From: CAYFSC01 sp964345695
GTDB taxonomy: Bacteria > Bacteroidota > Rhodothermia > Rhodothermales > Salinibacteraceae
Length of the DNA stretch: 17,312 nucleotides
Direction of reading: 5' to 3'
Assembly: GCA_964345695.1 (NCBI GenBank)
Contig: CAYFSC010000052.1
Span: 1-17,312, forward strand
A model generated the notes under the pieces. It made no database searches, was not told where the DNA came from, and worked only from the letters and a program-made list of their open reading frames with translations. Below, piece by piece: positions 7,148-15,477 of this stretch (its first letter is position 1; every line of letters begins with the position of its first letter). A program made the translations under genes and the position numbers.

Positions 7148-10100
7148 TCAGTAGGCATACTCCACGAACAGATTGGTATTCAGGGACTGCTGGCGGTTCT
7201 GGATGCGCAGCAGCATGTAGGACGTGAGCTGATATTCGAGCGTGAGGTCGGGCACCAATGCGGTCGAGGAAGCCGTTTCGCCGGAGGTCTGCGACGTTAC
7301 AGGCTGCTCGATGGAGACGAAGAAGCGCGGGGTAAAGTACCGGCCCACCGTCAGGTACGACCTGCCGCTCGGGTCGATCTGAACCCGCACGACGTCGAGC
7401 CCGAGCTCGCTGGCCGCGAGGTTCTCCACGAAATTGGTCGCCTGGCCCAGCGCCACGCGGGTCGCGAGGCCGCCGCCTTCGGTGCCTCCGCTGAGCAGTT
7501 GGTTGGCCGGGCGTCCCGTGGCAAGGTACGAGAGGATGTTGCGGGTCTCCATCGGGGGCTCGGACGAGAGCGACGGGTCCAGATTGTCGGGCCGACCTTC
7601 GAGGGTGAGGGTGATGGTTACTTCCGCTTCCTGCGCCTGCCGGGACCGCTGCTCGAAGACCGCCGTGGCACGCAGGAAAGGCGTAGAGGGGTCGCCGTTG
7701 AAGGTGAGCGTGCCCTCGGTGAGGTCGAACTGCTGGCCGAACTGGCGGATGGTGCTCTGCCCCTCCACAACTTCGATGGAGCCAAACACCTGCGCGTCCT
7801 CGTCGGAGGCTTTCGTGAGGTCGAGGTCGCCGGTAAACTGGATGTTGAGCTCCGGCGTGCCGTTGGAGCGCAGCCACGTGTCCCGCCTGATCTCGACCGA
7901 CAGGTCCATGGCCATGGCCTGGTAGGTGTCGAAAGTGGTCGTGTCGGCCGCCGACACTCGGAGGCCGAAGCGCTGCTCGAGGGTGAGCTGGTCCTGCTGC
8001 GACAGCTGAACCGTAGCCAGATCAGTCTGCTCCGTCTCGGCAAGGGCCTCCGTGTAGTAAACATTCGCGCTCTGGAGCACCACGGTGCCGTTCAGGACCG
8101 GACGGCGGGTGGTGCCGCGGAGCGTCATGTCGCCGTCGACCACCGCGTCGCGGTAGGCCCGGGTGTCGATGGCGACGAAGTTGTCGGCCGACAGGGTGAG
8201 GTCGAACTCGCCGAGGGTGAGGGCCGAGAAGGTGATGCCGCCCTCGGCCTCCAGGCGGCCGCCATTGGGCGTGGCGATGCGGGCCTCCGTGATCTCGGCG
8301 CGGTCGCCCGAAAAGCGGAGGGTGGCCCGGGCATCGCGGTAGCGAACCTCCGTGCTGGGAAGGTAGGCGCCGCCGCCCGTCAGGCTAAGGCGTCCGTCGA
8401 ACCGAGGCTGGGCGCGGGAGCCGCGGATGTCGACCTGGCCGGTCAGAATGCCGCCTACGTCGCGCAGTTGCGTCGGGTCGATGAACGGGTCGACCCAGCC
8501 GACCGAGAAGTCGGTGGCCTGAACCGTCAGTTGAAGGGAGCGCGACGCGACGTCCACCGTCTCGCCCGACGCGGGGGCGGACAGGCGCAGGTCGAAAGGG
8601 ATGGTGCCCCTGGCGGTGAGCGTCCCACGCTCGGCATGGGTGAGGGTAGCGTCGAGGCCGATGGCCAAGCTGTCGTAGTCGATGCCCAGGTCGAGCGTCC
8701 CCACCGGATCGTCGCCTGATCGGATGTCGAGGTTGAGACGACTCGTGAGACGCGGGGCCGTGGCCGGGCCGCTCAGGTCGACCGTTCCGGTCATGCGTCC
8801 ACCCAGGCCGGTCAGTCCTGAGAGATCGGCGAGGGTGCCCAGGCGGAGCTGCTCGAGAGTGACGATGAAGCTCTGCGCCCCGTCGAAGTCGATCACTCCG
8901 TCGGCTGCGATCTGCTGGTTGGCGCTGGCGAGGAGCAGCCCACTCACCCGATACGCCTCGCCGTACGCGATGGAAGCCTCCTGCAGCAGGCGAAAGCGGT
9001 CGGGTCCGAAGCGCATGTCGAAGGCCCGCAGGGTGACGCGCTGACGTCCCGGACGTGGATCGAGGCGGGCATCGAGGCGAACGTTGTGCTCACGGTCGAG
9101 ACGGGTCGTGGCCGTCAGGTCGACCAGTGAGGAGTCGAGCGTGGCGGTCACGTCTGTTTGCTCGACCGTGAGGCCGGGCATCGTGAGAAAGCCCATCGAG
9201 GCGATGGCCTCCATGCGCTGCACCGGAGACGAAACGTCGCCCTCGCCGTTGACGGTGAGCGAGAGATCGGCCAGCCGGAGTTGATTGTACACGAGGTTCT
9301 GCAGGTCCGCTTCGCCGTCGTAGCGAAGGGCGCCCCCACTCCCGTATAGGTGGGCCTCGAGCGTTCCCTTGGTTACCGACAGCGCGTCGGCGCCGAGCAT
9401 CGATCGCAGCGGGGCGATGCCCGTGACGTCGGCCGTCAGGTCGAAGCGCGAGGTGGCAGTCGTGTCGAATACCGCCACGGTGCCGCCACCGCGTGCGAGG
9501 ACGAGGTTCGAGGCCACGTTCAGCGTGTCGACCTGCAGAACGCCGTCGCGGAAGCGGCTGCGCAGGTCGAGGGAGGCCACGCGAATGTTGGATCCGCGGA
9601 GTTCTTCGCCGTGGAGGGTGCCCTCTACGGCCAGGGTGCGCGGGTCGAACCCGGTTCCCGATACGTGCCCGTGCAGGGAGTCGACGGAGGCGGCCAGCGA
9701 GGAATCGGCTCCGGCGAGCGCGTCGAGGTCCAGGGCGGCCGCCGACAGGGTGGCGTCGTAGGACGGCTCCGTGGTGAGCGCCTCGGCCGAGGCCTGAAGC
9801 CGGATCCGCCCGCCCGCGACGGCTGCGCGTCCGTCGAGCGAGGCTCGGTCGCCCTCGACCGACACCGTCAGGCGTCCGTCGGGCAGTGAAGCCCGGTTGA
9901 TGCGCGAGCTCGACAACCGAAGGGCACCGTCCATCGAAACGCCGTCGCGGGTCTGGCGTCCGTCCAGAGTCAGGCTTCCTGTAAGTGCAGTCTGGGCTCC
10001 TGAAACGCCTGCAAAGGCCGGCAGATCGAGGGCGTCCAGTTCGCCGGTGGTGAGGGCGAAAGAGAGCGGATCCGCGAATGGCGCGGCCCGGCCGGCGAGG

Positions 10101-12316
10101 GCGGTGCGGCCGGACGGCCCGTCCACCTCCATCGAGGCTGTAAGGACGCCTTCCTCCAGGTGCGCCGAGAGAGTGCCCTGGCCAATGCGTCCCCGGTTGA
10201 AGCGGGAAGGAGCAAGCTCCACGCGCCCGTCCACCACCATCGTCTCGGGCGTCGTGCCCCGTACCGTGGCTTGGAGGGTGCCACTCAGTTGGCTGCTCTG
10301 CGTGGTGTCGGCCAGAAGGGGCCCGATGTTAACGTTCTCGAATTGTCCGCTCGTCGTTGAGAAGCGGGGCGTGGCGGCGAATGGGCGTCCTTCCAGTTGG
10401 ACCTGGGCCGCGCCGCTGTTGGTCGTGAGCGAGAGGGTGGAAGCGAGGCGTCCGGCACGAAGCGAAGCCGATCCGTCGAACGACCGGACTGCGAAGTGCG
10501 CGTACCGGGCACTCTGAAGCTGCAAAGAGGCATCGAGGTCCATCGACGCCGGGGTCAGGCCGCGGCCGCGCACGGCGAGCGATCCCGACACGGCGGACGT
10601 CGTGGAGTCGCCCAGGAAGGCCGCGACGTTGAGATTGCGGAGGCGCCCGCGCGTCAGTCGAAACCGCTCCGATCCATCGAGCGCGGCCTGTCCGGCAAGG
10701 TGCACCTGTCCACTGTCGGGCAGCGAGAGGTCGATGTCCGTGTGCAGCGTATCGGGGGTCAGGCGGAGGGCCGCCGTGCCGTCGTCGATGCGACCGAGGG
10801 CGAGAGTCGATGGCGCGACGTCGACGCGCACCCCGAGGTTCGGGCCGGCGGGCCCAGTTGCGCTCCCGCTGATCTGCACCTCGCCGGCGATCTGGCTTTC
10901 GATGCCGGCGTCGGGTGCAAGCCGGGCCACGTCCAACGCCTGCACGCGTCCCGAAACGTTGAAGGTGGGCACAGCGTCAAGCGGGCGCGCGAACCCATCG
11001 ACCGAGAACGGGGCGTCGAACGCCTGGCCCTGCACCTCGACGCGAGCGCTGCCGTTCGTGAATGCCGCGTTGAGGCGCGTCGAGTCGGTCTGCACGCCGA
11101 AGAGCGCCGTCTCCGTGAGAGAGGCCCGTAGGGAACCGCTGAGCGCGGAGATCGACGGGCCGCGCAGGTCGAGATTAAGGCGCGCGTTCAGCCGGTTCGC
11201 GGACGGGTCGCGGGGGCCGAGCAGGCTCGTGGTGAGATCGCGAATACGAGTGTTCAGCACGTAGCGCAGCGTCGCGGTATCGGTCGGGGCTGCGGTGTAG
11301 GGCGTGGCCCGGGCGTCGGCGACGAGCCGGCCCCCGTCGGCAAACTGGGCCTCGGCGGTGGCCGTCACGAGCCGCCCGGCACCGCGTCCCCGCACGTCGA
11401 GCGTCAGCGACTCCGACGGGTCGAGGCCGAGCGGAGGCAGCAGACTGGCCACGTCGCGGAAAGACAGCGGGGCAGCCGTCAGGCGAAAGCGGACGTCGTC
11501 CAGCGTGTCGGCCGAGTCGGTCGGGAGATGCAGGCGTCCGCTGCCGTGCACGCGGCTGCGCGGCGAGATCAGCCGGAGCGTGTCGAGCGTCAGGTGGGGG
11601 AGGGCCAGGCGGGCTCGCGTGCCCAGAGTCAGGTCGGTGGTGTCTCCCGGCACGCGAGCGCGCAGGCCGAGCGTGTCGAGGGTTGCCGTGAGTGTGGGAC
11701 CGGTGCGCACGTCCCGAAGAGCGGCTCGCAGTCCGGCCACGCGGGCCGTCGAGTCCCGTCCGCTCTGCGTGTGGAAGGAAGCCGACCATCCGCCTCTCCG
11801 CACGTCGACCCGATCGAGGCGAACCTCCAGGCCCGACGCCGTGGTGTCGTCGGAGGCCGGGAGAAGGCGCGCCCAGTCCCAGCTCGAGTCGGGCGCCTGC
11901 CGCATTGTCAGCGACGGCCCGGCGACGGTGGCGCGTTCGACGTGCAGGGTGCTCTGCAGCAGCAGGGGAACGAGGCGGTAGGAAGCCGCGACCGTGTCGG
12001 CGTGGGCCATGCGCTGTCGCGCCCCGGTCGAATCCGTTCGGGTGAGCGTCGCGTCGATGAGGCGCAGCGAGCCGAGCCACGTTCCGTCGACCTGCTGGAC
12101 CGTCAGCTGGGTGCCAGGCAGCGGGTTGAAGCGGTCCATCAGCTGCTGTGCCGTCCACGTCGACACCGCATCGATCTGCAGGACGAGCAGCGCCGTGCCG
12201 AGCAGAAGAAGACCGCCCACGACGGCATTCCGCAGGCCGCGAAGGACACGTCCGTACCCAGTCGGGTCCGGCGCGGGGGCATCCGCCGGGTCGGTCTGTT
12301 CGACACGTTCGTTCAC
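7148..12316 (-). CDS. tamB: TamB-like translocation and assembly protein, unusually long
   Basis: A 1722-residue envelope protein expected to span the periplasm from an inner-membrane anchor to its Omp85 partner, acting in outer-membrane protein assembly and/or lipid transport. The GTG at 12316 is chosen because it keeps the N-terminal anchor at about 31-48 (AVVGGLLLLGTALLVLQI); the next ATG, residue 60, would lose it. Most of the protein is Ser/Thr/Asp/Leu-rich beta-strand repeats of the AsmA/TamB type, with a regular ~100-residue period at about 458-990. The C-terminal TamB domain (former DUF490), about 1390-1722, shows the hallmark FGSIEVVEGQ, then FGQQFDLTEGTLTFNG, and ILSYLATGRP. It ends in a barrel-like YFTPRFFVS...LFVEYAY. 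E. coli TamB is about 1260 residues, so this copy is much longer. The Omp85 gene lies 75 bp upstream, the classic tamA-tamB order. Confidence 0.93.
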   Translation of the reverse strand: MNERVEQTDPADAPAPDPTGYGRVLRGLRNAVVGGLLLLGTALLVLQIDAVSTWTAQQLMDRFNPLPGTQLTVQQVDGTWLGSLRLIDATLTRTDSTGARQRMAHADTVAASYRLVPLLLQSTLHVERATVAGPSLTMRQAPDSSWDWARLLPASDDTTASGLEVRLDRVDVRRGGWSASFHTQSGRDSTARVAGLRAALRDVRTGPTLTATLDTLGLRARVPGDTTDLTLGTRARLALPHLTLDTLRLISPRSRVHGSGRLHLPTDSADTLDDVRFRLTAAPLSFRDVASLLPPLGLDPSESLTLDVRGRGAGRLVTATAEAQFADGGRLVADARATPYTAAPTDTATLRYVLNTRIRDLTTSLLGPRDPSANRLNARLNLDLRGPSISALSGSLRASLTETALFGVQTDSTRLNAAFTNGSARVEVQGQAFDAPFSVDGFARPLDAVPTFNVSGRVQALDVARLAPDAGIESQIAGEVQISGSATGPAGPNLGVRVDVAPSTLALGRIDDGTAALRLTPDTLHTDIDLSLPDSGQVHLAGQAALDGSERFRLTRGRLRNLNVAAFLGDSTTSAVSGSLAVRGRGLTPASMDLDASLQLQSARYAHFAVRSFDGSASLRAGRLASTLSLTTNSGAAQVQLEGRPFAATPRFSTTSGQFENVNIGPLLADTTQSSQLSGTLQATVRGTTPETMVVDGRVELAPSRFNRGRIGQGTLSAHLEEGVLTASMEVDGPSGRTALAGRAAPFADPLSFALTTGELDALDLPAFAGVSGAQTALTGSLTLDGRQTRDGVSMDGALRLSSSRINRASLPDGRLTVSVEGDRASLDGRAAVAGGRIRLQASAEALTTEPSYDATLSAAALDLDALAGADSSLAASVDSLHGHVSGTGFDPRTLAVEGTLHGEELRGSNIRVASLDLRSRFRDGVLQVDTLNVASNLVLARGGGTVAVFDTTATSRFDLTADVTGIAPLRSMLGADALSVTKGTLEAHLYGSGGALRYDGEADLQNLVYNQLRLADLSLTVNGEGDVSSPVQRMEAIASMGFLTMPGLTVEQTDVTATLDSSLVDLTATTRLDREHNVRLDARLDPRPGRQRVTLRAFDMRFGPDRFRLLQEASIAYGEAYRVSGLLLASANQQIAADGVIDFDGAQSFIVTLEQLRLGTLADLSGLTGLGGRMTGTVDLSGPATAPRLTSRLNLDIRSGDDPVGTLDLGIDYDSLAIGLDATLTHAERGTLTARGTIPFDLRLSAPASGETVDVASRSLQLTVQATDFSVGWVDPFIDPTQLRDVGGILTGQVDIRGSRAQPRFDGRLSLTGGGAYLPSTEVRYRDARATLRFSGDRAEITEARIATPNGGRLEAEGGITFSALTLGEFDLTLSADNFVAIDTRAYRDAVVDGDMTLRGTTRRPVLNGTVVLQSANVYYTEALAETEQTDLATVQLSQQDQLTLEQRFGLRVSAADTTTFDTYQAMAMDLSVEIRRDTWLRSNGTPELNIQFTGDLDLTKASDEDAQVFGSIEVVEGQSTIRQFGQQFDLTEGTLTFNGDPSTPFLRATAVFEQRSRQAQEAEVTITLTLEGRPDNLDPSLSSEPPMETRNILSYLATGRPANQLLSGGTEGGGLATRVALGQATNFVENLAASELGLDVVRVQIDPSGRSYLTVGRYFTPRFFVSIEQPVTSQTSGETASSTALVPDLTLEYQLTSYMLLRIQNRQQSLNTNLFVEYAY

Positions 12317-12391
12317 AGGCAGGAGGAAAGCGTTCAGAGAAAGCGCGTGGGCAGGACCGTTCCGCGGACAGCCCGGGGCTGCGAGCGGCGG

Positions 12392-14659
12392 TCAGAAGGA
12401 ACGGCCGATGCCAAAGTGCAAGCGAAAGCGACGGATGGACCGAGTATCGACGCTCGAGACCGGACGGTCGTTGCGGATGGCCTCGGCCACCTCACGGGGG
12501 CGCCGCAGGTCCAGTTCGTCGGGGTTGAGCTTGTATGCGAGGTCGAGGCGCAAAAATCCGATGGGCGTTTGAAGGCGCAAACCGGCGCCGGTGCCCGCGA
12601 TCCACTGCTCGGGGTCGGTCGCCACCGGGCCGCCATCCGGCCGGCGCAGCACGTCGGACGCTCGGGGCGAGGGGGTGAGGGTCAGGTCGCCGTCCGAGAT
12701 GTAGGCCGCATCGAAGAACGTGGCCGCCTGCCAACTCGATCCGAGACCCGGAAGCCCAAACCGGAGCTCCAGGTTGAGTCCGGCCCGTGTGCGTCCTCCG
12801 ATGGGTTCGTACACGAAACCGTCCTGCGCGATGGTGGAGGGACGCAAGGCCTTGCCCCCGCCCTGTTGCGGCGACCAGCCGCGCACGTTGCTGCCGCCGC
12901 CCGTGTAGAAAAGAAAGTCGGAAAACCGGTTTTGTGCCCTCACGTTCGTCAAAATTCGCTCGTCGGGTGCGTCGAGGTCGACGGTAAGGGCCTCGCGGCT
13001 GCCGCCCAGCGCCAGGAGGTGTCCGCCAAAGAGGCGGAGGGCCGCCGACAGGGAGCCGGTCAGCGGAAGGTAGCCGGTCACCTCGGTGCTCGTGCGCAGG
13101 AACTCGACGTCCGACTGCATGACGGCCCCGCCGAGCGTCAGCGACGGCCGCGCGATCACGCCGCGCGACGGTTCCAGGAAGTCATCGGGGTTGCCCACCG
13201 TTCCGCTGAGTGTAAGCACGCTCTTGTTGAACAGGTCGGCTTCGACCGACTCGGTGCGGTCGTCATCTTCGAAGTCAATCGGTGTGAACTGCTCCGTACG
13301 AGCGAACGAGTGCTGGAGCGAGACCGTCCGGAACGGGGGGAGGTCGTACACGAGCGTCGTGTTGAGACCGAACTGCCGCTCGTTGATGTCTAGGAAGCGG
13401 GTGGTATCGGCGGCCAGCTTGTCGTTCAGGCGCGCCCGCACGAACGGGCTGAGGGAGCCCGACAGACGCGGCGTGAACAGATACGGCTGCCGAAGCGTGA
13501 TGGTGCTGCCCAGCAGCCGCGACGGCTCCCTCGAGGCGGTGCCCGACAGGAAGTCGGGCAAAAACGCCGGCGGATTCTCGGGCAGGCCGGTTTCGGCGGT
13601 GAAACCGATGCTCAGCGTTCGTGCCTGGCCGAAAAAGTTGCGGTGGGACCAGCTGCCTTCGGTCGTCACGCCAGTCTGCGCCCCGAAGCCGATCTCCCCG
13701 GACAGGGTGCGCATGCTGGCCTCCCGCACGCGATAGCGGACCGTCACGGTGCTGTCGCGGGGCTGACTCGGCACGTCGGCAAGCGCGACGCGGAACAGGT
13801 TCAGCCCGAACAGCTGGCGCTGTCCCTGCGAGATCGTCGAGGCCGAAAAGAGATCGCCCTCTTTGAACGGCAGCTCCCGGATCACCACCGAGCGATCGAC
13901 CGAGCGGTTGCCCTCCACCACAATCCGGTCGAACCGTGCCTGCGGCCCCGGGTCGACGTAGAAGCGGATGTCCGCCACATTGGCCGACGAGTCGACGCGG
14001 GCCGTGGAGCGTACCTGGGCGAACGCAAAGCCCTGGTCGCGCAGCCACGAGCGCACCTGATCCTCGATCTGGATGCGTCGAAACTCGGTGTAGCGCTCGC
14101 CGAGTTTGAACGACGTCCGATCCCGGAACCCAATCCAGTCCTTGCGGCGCCCGCCCTGGAACTGACGCACGGCGTAGGTCGTGCTGTCGGCCGTGAAAAA
14201 GCCGGTGTCCTGGATGATGAGCGGCGGTCCCTCCTCGATCGTGAAGACGACATGAATGCTGTTTGAGGTGGTATCGTACTGCGCCAGCGGGTAGTCGATC
14301 GAAGGGTGCAGAAAGCCGTTCTGCTGGTAGAACCGCCGGAGCCGCACCACGTCCTTCTGGAGCGTGACGGGATCAAACGGATAGGTGCGAGACTGGACGA
14401 GCGGCAGGAAGTCGAACGTGTTGCGCAGCCAGTGGAAGCTGCCGGGGGCTTTCGTGGAAACCTGCTGGCGCAGGCGGTCGGCGGCAAACGTCTGGTGGTC
14501 CACGAACCGAAACGACAGCTCGCGCACCCGGGTCGACTCGTCCACCAAATACAGTGGATCCTGGGCCGCGGCGGAAGTCGGAACCGCCAGAGCAGCGACC
14601 AGGGCCAACAGCCCGACGAATCGGGCCCCGCGCACGTCAAACGGAAGCGGAAACGCCAT
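12392..14659 (-). CDS. tamA: Omp85-family outer-membrane assembly protein (TamA/BamA-like)
   Basis: A 755-residue outer-membrane barrel of the Omp85 superfamily. The ATG at 14659 is followed by a signal peptide (hydrophobic core about 14-26, likely cleavage after TSAAAQ near 33). Three POTRA-like domains follow, at about 44-143, 146-237 and 240-313. The last carries the typical ARFDRIVVEGNRSVDRSVV and the turn FKEGDLFS. The rest, about 320-755, is the 16-strand barrel. GGSNVRGW at 588-595 is the conserved VRGF/Y-type motif of loop 6, and the protein ends in Phe (RFRLHFGIGRSF), a beta-barrel targeting signal. Three POTRAs and the tamB gene 75 bp downstream favour TamA over BamA, which has five. 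The symbol is therefore by context. The small barrel-like gene ends 111 bp upstream. Confidence 0.9.
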   Translation of the reverse strand: MAFPLPFDVRGARFVGLLALVAALAVPTSAAAQDPLYLVDESTRVRELSFRFVDHQTFAADRLRQQVSTKAPGSFHWLRNTFDFLPLVQSRTYPFDPVTLQKDVVRLRRFYQQNGFLHPSIDYPLAQYDTTSNSIHVVFTIEEGPPLIIQDTGFFTADSTTYAVRQFQGGRRKDWIGFRDRTSFKLGERYTEFRRIQIEDQVRSWLRDQGFAFAQVRSTARVDSSANVADIRFYVDPGPQARFDRIVVEGNRSVDRSVVIRELPFKEGDLFSASTISQGQRQLFGLNLFRVALADVPSQPRDSTVTVRYRVREASMRTLSGEIGFGAQTGVTTEGSWSHRNFFGQARTLSIGFTAETGLPENPPAFLPDFLSGTASREPSRLLGSTITLRQPYLFTPRLSGSLSPFVRARLNDKLAADTTRFLDINERQFGLNTTLVYDLPPFRTVSLQHSFARTEQFTPIDFEDDDRTESVEADLFNKSVLTLSGTVGNPDDFLEPSRGVIARPSLTLGGAVMQSDVEFLRTSTEVTGYLPLTGSLSAALRLFGGHLLALGGSREALTVDLDAPDERILTNVRAQNRFSDFLFYTGGGSNVRGWSPQQGGGKALRPSTIAQDGFVYEPIGGRTRAGLNLELRFGLPGLGSSWQAATFFDAAYISDGDLTLTPSPRASDVLRRPDGGPVATDPEQWIAGTGAGLRLQTPIGFLRLDLAYKLNPDELDLRRPREVAEAIRNDRPVSSVDTRSIRRFRLHFGIGRSF

Positions 14660-14770
14660 CTACGGGAGAAACGCAGGTTTTGCAAAGCCGGTGCACTGAA
14701 GTGCCACGCAAGGCCAGAACAGCTCCCACACGTACTCACGAGCCCGAGGGTCGTTCAGTCCGAGGGGCCG
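14660..14770. other. Gap between the small barrel gene and tamA
   Basis: This 111-bp gap is without an ORF I can support. It contains a short perfect palindromic element, GCACT/AGTGC at 14693-14704, and the heptamer CCGAGGG twice (near 14743 and 14759). No promoter or terminator stands out, so the two genes may be in one transcript. Confidence 0.3.
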
Positions 14771-15277
14771 TCAGAAGATGACGCCGATGCGGATGGGAAC
14801 GAGCAGCTCGGTGCTCTCGTCCGCAATGATGAAACCGGGGTTGAACTCCAGGAACAGCGAGCTTTCCTGCAGCAGCCACACCTTGCCGCCACCGAAGTGG
14901 AACACCGGCCCACTTTCCGCCGGGCTGTCGCCGAGAGGCACGTAGGCACCGACGCCGCCGAAGAAGTAGAGCCCCTCCTCGCCGCCCTGCGGGACATTGA
15001 CGATGAGCGACGCCTGGGGGTCGATGGCGAAGTCCGCTTCGTCCTGGCCTTCAAAGATGAACCCGGTGAGGCTGCTGCCGACGGCGAACGACACATCGCG
15101 GTTGATGGGCACAGATACGCGAAACCGAAGGCCCGTGCCCACATTGTCGTCGGCCGTGCTGCCCAGCAGCTGGAAGCTGGCGCCGTAGCGCGGATCCGTC
15201 TGCGCGTGGACCGGGGCGACGGCAACCGCGGCAAGAAGAAGCAGGCCAACACTCAGAATCGCGGAACGGGGAACCAT
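14771..15277 (-). CDS. Small secreted beta-barrel-like outer-membrane protein
   Basis: A 168-residue protein of unknown specific function. The ATG at 15277 is preferred over upstream in-frame starts because it opens directly into a standard signal peptide: MVPRSAI, hydrophobic LSVGLLLLAAVAVAP, cleavage after VHA (residue 25). The mature protein is made of alternating strands separated by Gly/Asp turns (GTGLRFRVSVP, DVSFAVGSSLTGFIF, GLYFFGGVGAYVP, SLFLEFNPGFIIA). It ends in IRIGVIF, a C-terminal Phe as in outer-membrane barrels. Its length fits an 8-strand barrel of the OmpX/OmpW/porin-like kind, but no specific family is recognised. It is the first gene of the leftward group, just ahead of tamA and tamB, and a promoter-like element lies about 90 bp upstream. 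It may be a client of the neighbouring assembly machinery; that is inference. Confidence 0.8.
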   Translation of the reverse strand: MVPRSAILSVGLLLLAAVAVAPVHAQTDPRYGASFQLLGSTADDNVGTGLRFRVSVPINRDVSFAVGSSLTGFIFEGQDEADFAIDPQASLIVNVPQGGEEGLYFFGGVGAYVPLGDSPAESGPVFHFGGGKVWLLQESSLFLEFNPGFIIADESTELLVPIRIGVIF

Positions 15278-15345
15278 AACGGAGAAAGTCGAAGACGGAT
15301 GGAGAGAATCATGCATTCCAGTAAGCCGTAGCAACCGCGTACCGA

Positions 15346-15357
15346 GTCACACGTGAC
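15346..15357. promoter_or_regulatory. Short inverted repeat in the divergent region
   Basis: GTCAC-AC-GTGAC is a perfect 5-bp inverted repeat. It lies between the small barrel gene and the acyl-CoA dehydrogenase, about 11-22 bp past the predicted start point of the leftward promoter. Its position would suit an operator, but a 5-bp palindrome can easily arise by chance. Confidence 0.2.
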
Positions 15358-15374
15358 CCTTTCGGCTCCTGCAG

Positions 15375-15403
15375 AACGTAGGCGTCCGGAGATCCATCGT
15401 CAA
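15375..15403 (-). promoter_or_regulatory. Candidate leftward promoter for the barrel-tamA-tamB group
   Basis: On the minus strand TTGACG (15398-15403) is followed after exactly 17 bases by TACGTT (15375-15380) and then CTG. The first hexamer matches the -35 consensus at five of six positions. The second is a weak -10, but TACGTTCTG also resembles the Bacteroidota-type TAnnTTTG element. Transcription would start near 15368, leaving a leader of about 90 nt before the ATG at 15277. No equally good element was found for the rightward gene. Confidence 0.4.
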
Positions 15404-15477
15404 CTGTCTGGGGGCTCGGGCCGTGCGTTCGCATCGGTTCAAACGCTCTCTTCTCCGCCCATTAACCGTTTCTGCTC

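Noticed and set aside
6347..8719. 790-residue plus-strand open frame opposite tamB and the AI-2E gene
   Set aside because: It runs antisense across two clearly real genes and its protein is Arg/Gly/Val-rich low-complexity text with no domain. Long stop-free antisense frames are expected in such GC-rich DNA.
11528..13393. 621-residue plus-strand open frame spanning the tamA-tamB junction
   Set aside because: Antisense to two recognised genes, no recognisable motif, composition typical of a shadow frame.
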